A DNA stretch of 64,000 bases from a beta proteobacterium AAP51 (lineage in GTDB: Bacteria; Pseudomonadota; Gammaproteobacteria; Burkholderiales; Burkholderiaceae_C), in the NCBI GenBank assembly GCA_001295905.1, contig LJHT01000039.1, forward strand, positions 1-64,000. The letters run 5' to 3'. Position numbers and translations under genes: made by a program. This document shows, in pieces, positions 36,014 through 44,460 of this stretch; the stretch's first letter is position 1, and each line of letters opens with the position of its first letter. The notes beneath the pieces were generated by a model that searched no databases, was not told where the DNA came from, and saw only the letters and a list, made by a program, of their open reading frames with translations.

Positions 36014-36139
36014 TCGATCTCCAGCGCATCCGCAACGCCTGCTGGGGGCGTCACGGACCCAATGTCCGTCAGAACTGTGGGGTTCTTTTACTGCGCCAAG
36101 GCGGGCGGCGCCACGCTTGGTCAGGTGAAGTTGACAGTC

Positions 36140-36159
36140 TTGTTGCCCTTGGGCAACAA
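36140..36159. promoter_or_regulatory. Operator-like 20-bp inverted repeat
   Basis: TTGTTGCCCTTGGGCAACAA is a perfect inverted repeat with 9-bp arms and a TT centre. A consensus -35 hexamer TTGACA is three bases upstream on the plus strand, though no good -10 follows. The form is typical of a dimeric repressor site. No repressor gene adjoins; the nearest gene controlled could be the TonB receptor, about 210 bases away. Confidence 0.5.
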
Positions 36160-36304
36160 ACTGATGAGGGCGGCCCCAGGCGCTGCGCGGCGCATAGCGC
36201 AAGCCGCCGGCCTTGCGGACGCGTGCATACCCGCATGCGGGCGGTGGGGCTGCTGCTGCGGGCCTTCACAGGGCACGGGCGCACCACGGGCACCGAGGCA
36301 AGAA

Positions 36305-36338
36305 AAAAGGCCAGCCGCTTTGCAGCAACTGGCCTTTT
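36305..36338 (-). terminator. Intrinsic terminator of tRNA-Thr
   Basis: AAAAGGCCAG/CTGGCCTTTT stem with a 14-base loop. On the minus strand it ends in a run of T. It begins 10 bases after the tRNA 3' end. Confidence 0.85.
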
Positions 36339-36347
36339 GCTGGGGTC

Positions 36348-36423
36348 TGGTGCCCGGGACCGGAATCGAACTGGTGACCTTCGCATTACGAATGCGCTGC
36401 TCTACCAACTGAGCTACTCGGGC
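36348..36423 (-). tRNA. tRNA-Thr (CGT anticodon)
   Basis: On the minus strand the 76 bases fold as a tRNA: acceptor GCCCGAG/CCCGGGC with one A-C mismatch at the sixth pair, D arm GCTCAGTTGGTAGAGC, anticodon loop TTCGTAA with anticodon CGT, T loop GTTCGATTC, and an encoded CCA end. The anticodon arm is the same as in E. coli thrW. It decodes ACG, a common Thr codon in this G+C-rich genome. It is followed by its own terminator. Confidence 0.95.
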
Positions 36424-36502
36424 TTGCCGGGTGAAGACGGTGCCTCAACCGAACAGCCCGCGATGATACGCCAGTTCTCGGCCCGGCCTGCAGAATGCCG
36501 CC

Positions 36503-36898
36503 ATGCGCCTGCCCACACCGCCTGAACTACTGCACGAGCCCCGCTGGCGCCGCACCTGGGCCTGGCTCTGGGCGGCGCAGTGGCTGGCGGTGGGCATCGC
36601 GGCCCTCAGCCCGGGCGAGATTGCGCCCACCCTCAGCCCCAGCGACAAGCTCGACCACCTGTTCGCCTTCGCGGTGCTGGCCGCCACGGGCGTGCTGGCG
36701 CTGCGGCGCCAGGCCTCGTCGATGCTGCTCGTGGCCGCGCTGCTGCTGGCGTATGGCGGGTTCATCGAACTGGCACAGATGCACATCCCTGGGCGCTATG
36801 GCGATTGGGGCGATGTGCTGGCCGACGCCCTGGGCGTGGCGCTGGGCATCGGCGTGGTGCCGCTGCTGCGCCGCCACGGGCCCTGGGCACGGGCCTGA
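36503..36898 (+). CDS. VanZ-like membrane protein
   Basis: A 131-residue inner-membrane protein with four membrane segments. The family signature is visible: SPSDKLDHLFAFAVLAATGVLAL and GGFIELAQMHIPGRYGDWGDVLADALGVALG, with the conserved D-K-x-x-H and E-x-x-Q-x-x-x-P-x-R-x-x-D-x-x-D-x-x-x-N/D-x-x-G pattern. VanZ family function is unclear, and here there is no glycopeptide-resistance context. It is divergent from tRNA-Thr. Confidence 0.85.
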   Translation: MRLPTPPELLHEPRWRRTWAWLWAAQWLAVGIAALSPGEIAPTLSPSDKLDHLFAFAVLAATGVLALRRQASSMLLVAALLLAYGGFIELAQMHIPGRYGDWGDVLADALGVALGIGVVPLLRRHGPWARA

Positions 36899-36994
36899 CC
36901 CCACCGCCTTGGGTGGCTCACGCCCTGAGCCAGCGCCTGCAGACACTGCCTCCATCCGCCGGGCAAGGGGCCCGGTCCAACGATGGAGTTGCGC

Positions 36995-38125
36995 ATGAAC
37001 CAGGCCACGCTTGAATTGACTGCCCCCAACGCGGGCACCGCCGCCTTCCAGGCCAACCCCGGCGCCACCGCTGCCGAAGCCACCGGCTTCGACATCGGCT
37101 GGGACCACGCCCACCACGGCCTGGTGCCGCCGCCCGAGCTGCTGCTGGAAGGCACGCCCATCGGCCAGGGCTGGCGCGCCGGGCGCGCCGTCTTTGGCCG
37201 GCGCACGCTGCCCACCGGCCGTGCCACGCGGCAGTGGCTGGCCTTGCGCACCGGGGCCTGGCGCCAGGGCCTGCCCTTCGAAGGCCAGCAGGTCACGGCC
37301 CACTACCTGGGCCAGTTGCACACGGAGCACTGCCCCGTGCTGCGCCGCCCCCTGGGCGGTGCCGCCGGGCAGGCCGATGCCGCGGTCATTGAGCGCCTGA
37401 ACCCCGAGGCCGGTTACGCCGCCGGCAACCTGGCGGTGATGAGCCAGGCCGCCGCGCAAGCCCGCGCGGGCGTCACCGTGCTGGAAGCGCTGCGCCGGGC
37501 CACACGCGCACAGCTCAGCGGCGAGGCGGTGCAGGGCCTGGATGCGGCTGCGTGGTGGCGCCTGGCCGCGCTGCGCGCCTTTGCCACGCCGCTGCCCTTC
37601 CACGAGGCGGCGCGCCTGCCACTGGCGGTGCTGCCGCCCAACCGCGTGCGACTGCTGAACGCTGCACAGGGCCTGCAGGCCCTGGTGACACGGCAGTTCA
37701 TGGCCCCGGGCTGGGCGGCCCGCACGCGCGCGCTGGCGCAGCTGCTGCCCGCACACACCCTGCGCCAGGACTTCAACCTCTTCGTGGGCGCCCTGGCACC
37801 GCGCGTGCTGGAAGCGGGCACGGAACCGCGCGCCCTGCGCCGCGCGCTGGAGGACGCCTGGCTGCTGGAACGTGTGCAGCGCCGCTGGCAGCACTTCGTG
37901 CTGAGCCTGGGTGAAACCGCCACCGAAGTGCTGCTGGAAGCCGCGGCCGCGCAAGGCCTGGCGGGCGTGCGCACGCTGCACCACGCGCCCACGGCGGCCA
38001 CGGAGGGCTGGGCGCTGCCGGCCGCTGCTGCCAGCCTGCAGCCCGCAAGCCCGCGGGCAGCCGCCCGGCGCGGCGTGCCACGCAGCGCCGCCGTGCACGG
38101 GCCCCGCCCGATGGCACAGCCCTGA
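36995..38125 (+). CDS. Uncharacterised protein with HNH-like segment
   Basis: A 376-residue soluble protein. Its N-terminal third contains HTEHCPVLRRPLG followed by AVIERLNPEAGYAAGNLAVMS. This resembles the region of HNH endonucleases in which a Cys/His cluster precedes R-x-D/N-P-x-x-G-Y-x-x-G-N, but the metal residues are incomplete. The rest is helical and Ala/Leu/Arg-rich with a disordered tail. ATG 36995 is preferred over 36983 because GGAG lies five bases before it. The gene abuts the convergent TetR gene with no gap. Function unknown; a nuclease is only a possibility. Confidence 0.65.
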   Translation: MNQATLELTAPNAGTAAFQANPGATAAEATGFDIGWDHAHHGLVPPPELLLEGTPIGQGWRAGRAVFGRRTLPTGRATRQWLALRTGAWRQGLPFEGQQVTAHYLGQLHTEHCPVLRRPLGGAAGQADAAVIERLNPEAGYAAGNLAVMSQAAAQARAGVTVLEALRRATRAQLSGEAVQGLDAAAWWRLAALRAFATPLPFHEAARLPLAVLPPNRVRLLNAAQGLQALVTRQFMAPGWAARTRALAQLLPAHTLRQDFNLFVGALAPRVLEAGTEPRALRRALEDAWLLERVQRRWQHFVLSLGETATEVLLEAAAAQGLAGVRTLHHAPTAATEGWALPAAAASLQPASPRAAARRGVPRSAAVHGPRPMAQP

Positions 38126-38731
38126 TCAACGCGCGGGTGGTGTGACGGCGGGCAAACCGCCGAAGAACAGCGCCGTCACCACCGGCGCCAGGGTCTCATG
38201 GCTGAGCGCGCCGCCGGCCTTCAACCAGGTGAAGGTCCAGTTGATCATGCCGAAGAGCAGCATGGCCAGCGGCGTGTGCAGGCCGGCAGCCTGCAGTTCG
38301 GGCCGGCAGGCCGCCACCGCCTGCGCGAAGGCCGCCACCACGCGCCGCTGCGCGGCCAGCACGGCGGCACGCTCGGTGTCGCCCAGGAACTTCACGTCTT
38401 CGGTGAGCACCCGGTGCTCGTGTTCCGCGCTGGCATAGGCCTGCATGAAGCGCTGGATCAGCGCCTGCAGATGCGCCTGCGGCGGCAGCCCCTGCGCCTG
38501 CACGGCTTCCACCAGCGCCTGCAGCCTTTCCACATGGCTGCGCGTGATGAGGGCCAGCAGGCCGTGTTTGTCGCTCACGTAGTGGTACAGCGTGGCCTTG
38601 CTCACGCCGCAGGCCGCGGCCACCTCGTTCATGGTGGCGGCGGTGTAGCCGCGCGTGGCGAACAGCTGCGCCGCCGCGGCCAGGATCTGCTCGCGCTGGC
38701 CCTCGAAGCCGGCTGAACGTGGACGCGCCAT
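38126..38731 (-). CDS. paaR: TetR family regulator, probable PaaR
   Basis: A 201-residue TetR repressor. The helix-turn-helix occupies about residues 12-58 (QILAAAAQLFATRGYTAATMNEVAAACGVSKATLYHYVSDKHGLL). The C-terminal domain includes HRVLTEDVKFLGD and LLFGMINWTFTWLK, which are typical of the phenylacetate repressor PaaR of betaproteobacteria. It is 13 bases downstream of paaE on the same strand, so it can be made as the last gene of the paa operon. The palindrome before paaG is its probable operator, and phenylacetyl-CoA the likely inducer by analogy. Confidence 0.8.
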   Translation of the reverse strand: MARPRSAGFEGQREQILAAAAQLFATRGYTAATMNEVAAACGVSKATLYHYVSDKHGLLALITRSHVERLQALVEAVQAQGLPPQAHLQALIQRFMQAYASAEHEHRVLTEDVKFLGDTERAAVLAAQRRVVAAFAQAVAACRPELQAAGLHTPLAMLLFGMINWTFTWLKAGGALSHETLAPVVTALFFGGLPAVTPPAR

Positions 38732-38744
38732 CGCTGCCGGCTGG

Positions 38745-39842
38745 CTAGCGCTCGTCGAAAGACAGCAGCACGCTCTCGCTCAGCGGGTGCGCCTGACAGC
38801 TGAGCACGAAACCGGCTGCCACATCGTCGGGCTCGAGCGCGAAGTTGCGGTGCATGCCCACCTGCCCCTCCAGCACGCGCGCACGGCAGGTGGCGCAGAC
38901 GCCGCTGCTGCAGGAAAACGGCAGCTCCAGCCCGGCGCGCGTGGCCGCCGCGAGGATGTTGCCGTCGGCGGCATCGAAGCCGATGTCGCGGGCTACGCCA
39001 TCGCGCACGATGCGCACGCGGTGCACCGATGCCTGTGCGGCCGCGCCGCGTGCGGCCTCGACCGCCAGCGCTGGCCCCGCTGCGGCCATGTTCCGGGCGG
39101 CCTGCTGCGGCACGCCAAAACGCTCCACATGGATGCGTTCCGGCGGCACGCCCGCCGCCTGCAGCGCCGCCGGCACGTCTTCGTTCATGGCGTGAGGCCC
39201 GCAGACGAAGGCCTGGTCCACCGGCCCGGCCAGCCGCAACAGGGTGCTGATCTTGCCGGCGTCCAGCCGGCCGCCCTGCAGGCCTGCTTCCAGGCCCTCG
39301 CGCGAGAACACGAGGTGCAGCGCCAGGCGCGACAGGTAGCGGTTCTTCAGGTCTTCCAGCGCTTCCCGGAACATCGTGCTGGCCGCACTGCGGTTGCTGT
39401 AGACCAGCGTGCAGCGCGCCCGGGCATCGCCCTGCAGCGTGGCCTTCACGATGGCCAGCAAGGGCGTGATGCCGCTGCCGCCGGCCACCGCCAGCACATG
39501 GCGCGGGCGCTGCGCCAGCGCGGCGCCGAAGCGGCCCAGCGGCGGCATCACGTCGAGCACCAGCCCGGGCCGGGCCATTGCGTGCAGCCAGGTGCTGAAG
39601 GCGCCACCGGGCACCGCGCGCACGCCCACGCGCAGCGGCTCGCCCGGGGCGGCACAGATCGAATAGGAACGGCGCAGTTCAACCCCTGCCACCGTGGCCC
39701 GCAGCGTGAGGTGCTGCCCCGCTTCGAAGCGGAACACGGGCTGCAGCGCCGCCGGCACCTCGAAGCCCAGCACCAGCGCATCTTCGCCTTCGCGCTGCAC
39801 CTGCTGCACGCGGAGGGGGTGGAAGTTCAAGGGGGCCGTCAT
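38745..39842 (-). CDS. paaE: Phenylacetyl-CoA epoxidase reductase subunit
   Basis: A 365-residue iron-sulfur flavoprotein that passes electrons from NADPH to the PaaABC diiron oxygenase. FAD binding is in RSYSICA (the RxYS motif), the NAD(P) region in VLAVAGGSGITPLLAIVK, and the C-terminal 2Fe-2S domain in LPFSCSSGVCATCRARVLEG with a fourth Cys in LSCQAHP. The domain order FAD-NADP-ferredoxin is that of PaaE. It lies between paaD and the TetR gene. Confidence 0.95.
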   Translation of the reverse strand: MTAPLNFHPLRVQQVQREGEDALVLGFEVPAALQPVFRFEAGQHLTLRATVAGVELRRSYSICAAPGEPLRVGVRAVPGGAFSTWLHAMARPGLVLDVMPPLGRFGAALAQRPRHVLAVAGGSGITPLLAIVKATLQGDARARCTLVYSNRSAASTMFREALEDLKNRYLSRLALHLVFSREGLEAGLQGGRLDAGKISTLLRLAGPVDQAFVCGPHAMNEDVPAALQAAGVPPERIHVERFGVPQQAARNMAAAGPALAVEAARGAAAQASVHRVRIVRDGVARDIGFDAADGNILAAATRAGLELPFSCSSGVCATCRARVLEGQVGMHRNFALEPDDVAAGFVLSCQAHPLSESVLLSFDER

Positions 39843-39870
39843 GGGTCAGTGCCCGGTGTGAAGGCGGGCC

Positions 39871-40392
39871 TCACAGTGGCTTGAAGTGTTCGAAAGGTTC
39901 ACGGCAGTCCAGGCAGCGGTGCAAGGCCTTGCAGGCGGTGCTGCCGAAGGCCGAGAGACGTTCGGTGTTCAGGCTGGCGCAGCGCGGGCAGGCCAGGGCG
40001 CGCGGGCGGATGTGCACCACCGCGCTGGCGCGCGCCGGCACGGGGCCCGGCGGCACGATGCCGCTGGCCAGCAGCTGCGCTTTCCCGGCGGGGGTGATCC
40101 AGTCGGTGGTCCAGGCCGGGCTCAGGCGCTGGCTCACGCGCACGGGGCCCAGGCCGGCGGCCTGCAGCGCTGCCTGCACGCTGTGCGTGATGACTTCGGT
40201 GGCCGGGCAGCCGCTGTAGGTGGGCGTCAGCACCACGTGCAGGCAGCCGTCGGCTTCGCACTGCAGCTCGCGCACGATGCCCAGGTCTTGCAGGCTGACG
40301 GTGGGCAGCTCGGGGTCGGGCACGGCGGCCAGCACGGCACGCGCTGCGGCCAGGCGCTCGGCCTGCTCGGCTGTCTCTGCCGCGCTTATCAC
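39871..40392 (-). CDS. paaD: Phenylacetate-CoA oxygenase subunit PaaD
   Basis: A 173-residue protein with an N-terminal MIP18/DUF59-like domain (VPDPELPTVSLQDLGIVREL and LTPTYSGCPATEVI) and a C-terminal zinc-ribbon-like tail (CPRCASLNTERLSAFGSTACKALHRCLDCREPFEHFK). PaaD is required for the epoxidase, probably for Fe-S cluster maturation. It overlaps paaC by 4 bases. Confidence 0.94.
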   Translation of the reverse strand: MISAAETAEQAERLAAARAVLAAVPDPELPTVSLQDLGIVRELQCEADGCLHVVLTPTYSGCPATEVITHSVQAALQAAGLGPVRVSQRLSPAWTTDWITPAGKAQLLASGIVPPGPVPARASAVVHIRPRALACPRCASLNTERLSAFGSTACKALHRCLDCREPFEHFKPL

Positions 40393-41195
40393 CAGCGGCC
40401 CCCGGGGAACTGGCGCTGCAGCACCTGCATCTCGGCCAGCAGCAGGCCCAGGTGTTCGCTGTGCAGGCCCTGGGTGCCGGTGCTGAGGAAGGGGGTGGCT
40501 GCCGGCAGCGGCAGCAGGGCTTCGGCGAACACGGCCTGCACCTCGGCCAGCCAGCCAGCGTGCAAACCCTGGCGCGCCGGGCCCAGGCCCGTGGCGGCGG
40601 CGTGGGCGTCGACCTCGTCGTGCGCGAACAGCTCGGCCGTGTAGGGCCAGATGCGTTCTGCCGCTGCGTGCAGCCGGCGGGCCGATTCCTCGGTGCCGTC
40701 ACCCAGCCGCACCACCCAATCGGCGTTGTGCTGCTGGTGGTAGCGCGCCTCTTTCAGGGCCTTGGCGGCGATGCCCGCCAGCACGGGGTCAGAAGACGAC
40801 TGCAGGCCCGCCCACAACGGCTTCAGCCAGGTAGCGAGCAGGAAGTTGCGCAGCACGGTGTCGGCAAAGTCGCCGCCAGGGGCGTGGGCGCCGGGCTTGC
40901 GCAGCGGCTGCTCCACCAGCGTGAGGTTCAGGAACTGCACCGGCTCGCGCAGGAAGGCCAGCTGGTCTTCATCGAGACCGCCGCCGTGCAGCGTGGCCGC
41001 GTGGGTGAGCAGCGCGCGGGCCTGGCCCAGCAGGTCGAGCGCCATGTTGGTGAGTGCGATGTCTTCTTCCAGCACGGGCGCATGGCCGCACCACTCCGAG
41101 AGCCGCTGTGCGTGAACGAGGCAGGTGTCGGCCACGCGCAGCACGTAGCGCAGCGGCGGGCTCCAGGTCAGTTCCAGGCTGGCGACGGCGTTCAC
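40389..41195 (-). CDS. paaC: Phenylacetyl-CoA epoxidase structural subunit
   Basis: A 268-residue ferritin-like all-helical subunit that pairs with PaaA; its diiron site is not catalytic in the family. LRVADTCLVHAQRLSEWCGHAPVLEEDIALTNMALDLLGQAR at the N-terminus and LKEARYHQQHNADWVVRLGDGTEES in the middle are characteristic. A GTG start at 41195 overlaps the paaB stop as GTGA; the frame extends far upstream through paaB but that part is shadow. It overlaps paaD. Confidence 0.94.
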   Translation of the reverse strand: MNAVASLELTWSPPLRYVLRVADTCLVHAQRLSEWCGHAPVLEEDIALTNMALDLLGQARALLTHAATLHGGGLDEDQLAFLREPVQFLNLTLVEQPLRKPGAHAPGGDFADTVLRNFLLATWLKPLWAGLQSSSDPVLAGIAAKALKEARYHQQHNADWVVRLGDGTEESARRLHAAAERIWPYTAELFAHDEVDAHAAATGLGPARQGLHAGWLAEVQAVFAEALLPLPAATPFLSTGTQGLHSEHLGLLLAEMQVLQRQFPGGRW

Positions 41196-41497
41196 AGGTG
41201 GTTCACGCCTTCGGGCAGCGTGTAGAAGCTGGGGTGGCGGTAGACCTTGTCTTCCATCGGGTCGAAGTACATGTCCTTGTCGGCGGGGTCGCTGGCGGTG
41301 ATGTCGCTGCTGCGCACCACCCACAGGCTGCAGCCTTCCTGCCGCCGTGTGTAGACCTCGCGCGCCAGCTGCACGGCCATCTTGGCGTCGGCCGCATGCA
41401 GGCTGCCGCAGTGTTTGTGGTCCAGGCCGGCCTTGGGGCGCACGAACACCTCGAAGAGCGGCCATTCGGCCTGGGGTGGGGAGGCTTCGGCGTTCAT
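41192..41497 (-). CDS. paaB: Phenylacetyl-CoA epoxidase subunit PaaB
   Basis: A 101-residue subunit that links PaaAC dimers. [41 protein letters not shown] and [23 protein letters not shown] are diagnostic. The start at 41497 overlaps the paaA stop as ATGA; the frame is open upstream inside paaA. It overlaps paaC at its 3' end. Confidence 0.95.
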   Translation of the reverse strand: MNAEASPPQAEWPLFEVFVRPKAGLDHKHCGSLHAADAKMAVQLAREVYTRRQEGCSLWVVRSSDITASDPADKDMYFDPMEDKVYRHPSFYTLPEGVNHL

Positions 41498-42531
41498 GCG
41501 GCTTGTGCCTCCTGCAAGGCGTTCGCGGTCTGCTTTTGCGCCTGCTTGCGCGCCTGCTTCTGCGCATGCGCCAGCGCCGCCTCGCGCACCCAGGCGCCCT
41601 CTTCCCAGGCGTTCACACGCGCGGCCAGGCGCTCGCGGTTGCAGGGGCCGTGGCCGTTCACCACGCGCCAGAACTCGGCCCAGTCGATGGGGCCGAAGTC
41701 GTGGTGGCCGCGCTCGGCGTTCCACTTCAGCAGCGGGTCGGGCAGGCTCACGCCCAGCACCTGCGCCTGCTCGAAGGTGGCATCGACGAACTTCTGCCGC
41801 AGTTCGTCGTTGCTGATGCGCTTGATGCCCCAGCGTGCGCTCTGCGCACCGTGTGTGCTTTCGCCGTCGGGCGGGCCGAACATCATCAGGCTGGGCCACC
41901 ACCAGCGGTTCACGGCGTCCTGCACCATGGCGCGCTGCGCGTCGCTGCCTTCTTCCATCATCACGCGCAGGCTGTCGAAGCCCTGGCGCTGGTGGAAGCT
42001 TTCCTCACGGCAGATGCGCACCATGGCGCGCGCATAGGGCGCGTAGCTGCAGCGCGTGAGCGGCACCTGGTTCATGATGGCCGCGCCGTCCACCAGCCAG
42101 CCGATGACGCCGATGTCGGCCCAGCTCAGCGTGGGGTAGTTGAAGATGCTGCTGTACTTGGCCTTGCCGGTGTGCAGCGCATGCAGCAGCTGGTCGCGGC
42201 TGGTGCCCAGGGTTTCGGCGGCGGCGTAGAGATACAGGCCGTGGCCGGCTTCGTCCTGGATCTTCGCCAGCAGGATGGCCTTGCGCTTGAGCGTGGGCGC
42301 GCGCGTCACCCAGTTGCCCTCGGGCAGCATGCCCACGATCTCGCTGTGCGCGTGCTGGCTGATCTGCCGCACCAGCGTCTTGCGGTAGTGCTCGGGCATC
42401 CAGTCCTTGGCCTCGATGAAGCCGCCTTCGGCGATGCGCGCCTCGAAACGTGCCTCGAGCTGCACCTCGTCGGCGCTGCGCAGGGGCTGGCGCTCCTCGG
42501 CCGGCGCGGTGTCCATGGCTTGGGTGTACAT
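41494..42531 (-). CDS. paaA: Phenylacetyl-CoA epoxidase catalytic subunit
   Basis: A 345-residue diiron catalytic subunit that epoxidises the ring of phenylacetyl-CoA. Metal-binding helices are visible in [38 protein letters not shown] (E-x-x-H) and [16 protein letters not shown] (E-x-x-H). The C-terminus has a Lys/Gln/Ala-rich tail beyond the usual end. A 57-base gap separates it from the paaK stop, so paaABCDE may also have an internal promoter. Confidence 0.97.
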   Translation of the reverse strand: MYTQAMDTAPAEERQPLRSADEVQLEARFEARIAEGGFIEAKDWMPEHYRKTLVRQISQHAHSEIVGMLPEGNWVTRAPTLKRKAILLAKIQDEAGHGLYLYAAAETLGTSRDQLLHALHTGKAKYSSIFNYPTLSWADIGVIGWLVDGAAIMNQVPLTRCSYAPYARAMVRICREESFHQRQGFDSLRVMMEEGSDAQRAMVQDAVNRWWWPSLMMFGPPDGESTHGAQSARWGIKRISNDELRQKFVDATFEQAQVLGVSLPDPLLKWNAERGHHDFGPIDWAEFWRVVNGHGPCNRERLAARVNAWEEGAWVREAALAHAQKQARKQAQKQTANALQEAQAA

Positions 42532-42588
42532 AGGCGGATTCCTCGCGGTGCTGTGGATGCGGGTGCGGGTGAAAGTGAGGCTGCGGGT

Positions 42589-43920
42589 TCAGGCGGCGGG
42601 CCGGGGCCGCTGGTCCACCACGCGCCGGGCCTTGCCCACCAGGGTGCGTTCGATGCTGTCAGGCAGGCCGACCTCCACCGCGGCGCTGACGCCGATCAGC
42701 GCCTTGATCTGCTGCTGCAGTTCACGCGCCACCGCGTCGCGGTCGGCGTGAAGGTGCTCGGGCTGCAGTTCGCAGCGCACGCGCAGTTCGTCCAGCAGCT
42801 TCTCTCGCGTGACCACCAGCTGGTACTGGCCGGAGAGCTGCCCTTGCTTCAGCACCAGCTCTTCCACCTGCGTGGGAAACAGGTTCACGCCGCGGATGAT
42901 GAGCATGTCGTCGCTGCGCCCGACGATCTTGCCCATGCGCCGCATGCAGCGCGCCGTGGGGGGCAGCAGGCGCGTGAGGTCGCGCGTGCGGTAGCGGATG
43001 AGGGGCAGCGCTTCCTTGGTGAGCGTGGTGAAGACGAGTTCGCCCTCTTCGCCGCCTTTGTTCTCGTCATACGGCAGCACTTCGCCGGTTTCAGGGTTGA
43101 TGATCTCGGGGTAGAAGTGGTCTTCCCAGACCACCGGGCCGTCCTGCGTTTCCACGCATTCGCTGGCCACGCCAGGGCCCATCACCTCGCTCAGGCCGTA
43201 GATGTCCACCGCTTTCAGGCCGGCGCTGGCCTCGATGTCGCGGCGCATGGCTTCGGTCCAGGGCTCGGCGCCGAAGATGCCCACGGCCAGGCTGGTGGCG
43301 CACGGGTCCTTGCCCTGGCGGCGGAACTCTTCGACGATCACCTGCATGTAGCTGGGCGTGACCATGATGAGGTCGGGGCGGAAGTCTTCGATCAGCTGCA
43401 CCTGCTTCTCGGTCTGCCCGCCACTCACGGGCACGACGGTGCAGCCCATCTTCTCGGCGCCGTAGTGCGCGCCCAGGCCGCCGGTGAACAGGCCGTAGCC
43501 GTAGGCGATGTGCACGATGTCGCCCCGCCGGCCACCGGCGGCGCGGATGCTGCGCGCCACCAGCTCGGCCCAGCGGTCGATGTCGCCCTGCGTGTAGCCC
43601 ACCACCGTGGGCTTGCCGGTGGTGCCCGAAGAGGCGTGCACGCGCACCACCTGCTCGCGCGGCACGGCGAACATGCCGAAGGGGTAGTGGGCGCGCAGGT
43701 CGGCCTTGGTGGTGAAGGGAAAGCGCGCCAGGTCGGCCAGGCTGCGGCAATCGGAAGGGTGCACACCGGCGGCGTCGAAGGCGCGGCGGTAGTGCGGCAC
43801 CTGCGCATAGACGCGGGCCAGCGTGGCCTGCAGGCGCTGCAGCTGCAGGGCCTGCAGTTCGTCGCGGCTGGCGGTCTCGATGGGCTCCAGGTCGGCCACG
43901 GCGGGGTGCAGAACGGGCAT
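42589..43920 (-). CDS. paaK: Phenylacetate-CoA ligase
   Basis: A 443-residue AMP-forming ligase that activates phenylacetate with CoA and ATP, the first step of the pathway. The AMP-binding loop is SSGTTGKPTVVGYT; DIYGLSEVMGPGVASEC and LIRYRTRDLTRLL follow, with the catalytic Lys in a C-terminal VGKARRV. The zinc-like IVGRSDDMLIIRGVNLFP segment is present. It lies between paaI and paaA. Confidence 0.96.
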   Translation of the reverse strand: MPVLHPAVADLEPIETASRDELQALQLQRLQATLARVYAQVPHYRRAFDAAGVHPSDCRSLADLARFPFTTKADLRAHYPFGMFAVPREQVVRVHASSGTTGKPTVVGYTQGDIDRWAELVARSIRAAGGRRGDIVHIAYGYGLFTGGLGAHYGAEKMGCTVVPVSGGQTEKQVQLIEDFRPDLIMVTPSYMQVIVEEFRRQGKDPCATSLAVGIFGAEPWTEAMRRDIEASAGLKAVDIYGLSEVMGPGVASECVETQDGPVVWEDHFYPEIINPETGEVLPYDENKGGEEGELVFTTLTKEALPLIRYRTRDLTRLLPPTARCMRRMGKIVGRSDDMLIIRGVNLFPTQVEELVLKQGQLSGQYQLVVTREKLLDELRVRCELQPEHLHADRDAVARELQQQIKALIGVSAAVEVGLPDSIERTLVGKARRVVDQRPRPAA

Positions 43921-43945
43921 GGGCGGGCTCCGACTTCAGGCGGGT

Positions 43946-44449
43946 TCAGGTGGGCTGGGAAGGCTGGGGGCCCACCGGCAGGCCTTCGACGAGCGCGCGG
44001 CCCTTCATCGTGTAGGCACGCCCGCGAAACACCGCCACCGCCACCCCTTGCTGGTTGTGCACCTGCACGTCGTAAACGCCCGTGCGGCCGGCCTTGCTGA
44101 GCTCTTGCGCGCGCGCCGTGAGCACATCGCCCAGGCGCGCAGCGGCCAGCAGGTTGACGTCGAAGCCTGCGGCCACCGTCACTTCGTTGTAGGCGTTGCA
44201 GGCGAAGGCGAAGGCGCTGTCGGCCAGCGTGGTGACCAGCCCGCCGTGGCAGATGTGGTGGCCGTTGAGCATGTCTTCGCGCACCGTCATCGTCAGCGTG
44301 GCGCTGCCCGGGCCGACGGCCTGCACCGTGATGCCCAGGCTGCGCGAGGCGCGGTCGTCGCGCCACATCGCCTCACGCGAGGCTTCGGCCACCTGCTGGG
44401 GGTCGTGCGGGTTCATAGGTGCACCTGGGGGCGGGCCGGCGGTGTTCAT
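43946..44449 (-). CDS. paaI: Hydroxyphenylacetyl-CoA thioesterase PaaI
   Basis: A 167-residue hotdog-fold thioesterase. NGHHICHGGLVTTLADSAFAFACNAY contains the HGG motif with the catalytic Asp in LADS. The family removes non-productive phenylacetyl-CoA-derived thioesters that would trap CoA. The start is placed at 44449; a second ATG 11 codons later (MNPHDPQQ) is a reasonable alternative. It is 11 bases after paaG and 25 bases before paaK. Confidence 0.93.
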   Translation of the reverse strand: MNTAGPPPGAPMNPHDPQQVAEASREAMWRDDRASRSLGITVQAVGPGSATLTMTVREDMLNGHHICHGGLVTTLADSAFAFACNAYNEVTVAAGFDVNLLAAARLGDVLTARAQELSKAGRTGVYDVQVHNQQGVAVAVFRGRAYTMKGRALVEGLPVGPQPSQPT

Positions 44450-44460
44450 GCTGCGGCTCT

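Larger units (their letters stand above)
35931..36347. other. Intergenic region with two palindromes, TonB receptor / tRNA-Thr
   Basis: About 417 bases between the receptor start and tRNA-Thr. It contains a G+C palindrome (35996-36013), a perfect inverted repeat (36140-36159) next to a TTGACA hexamer (36131-36136), and the tRNA terminator. No supported coding frame is visible. Confidence 0.55.

Noticed and set aside
35931..36060. Fur box for the TonB receptor
   Set aside because: No stretch resembles the A+T-rich GATAATGATAATCATTATC pattern; the region is strongly G+C-rich.
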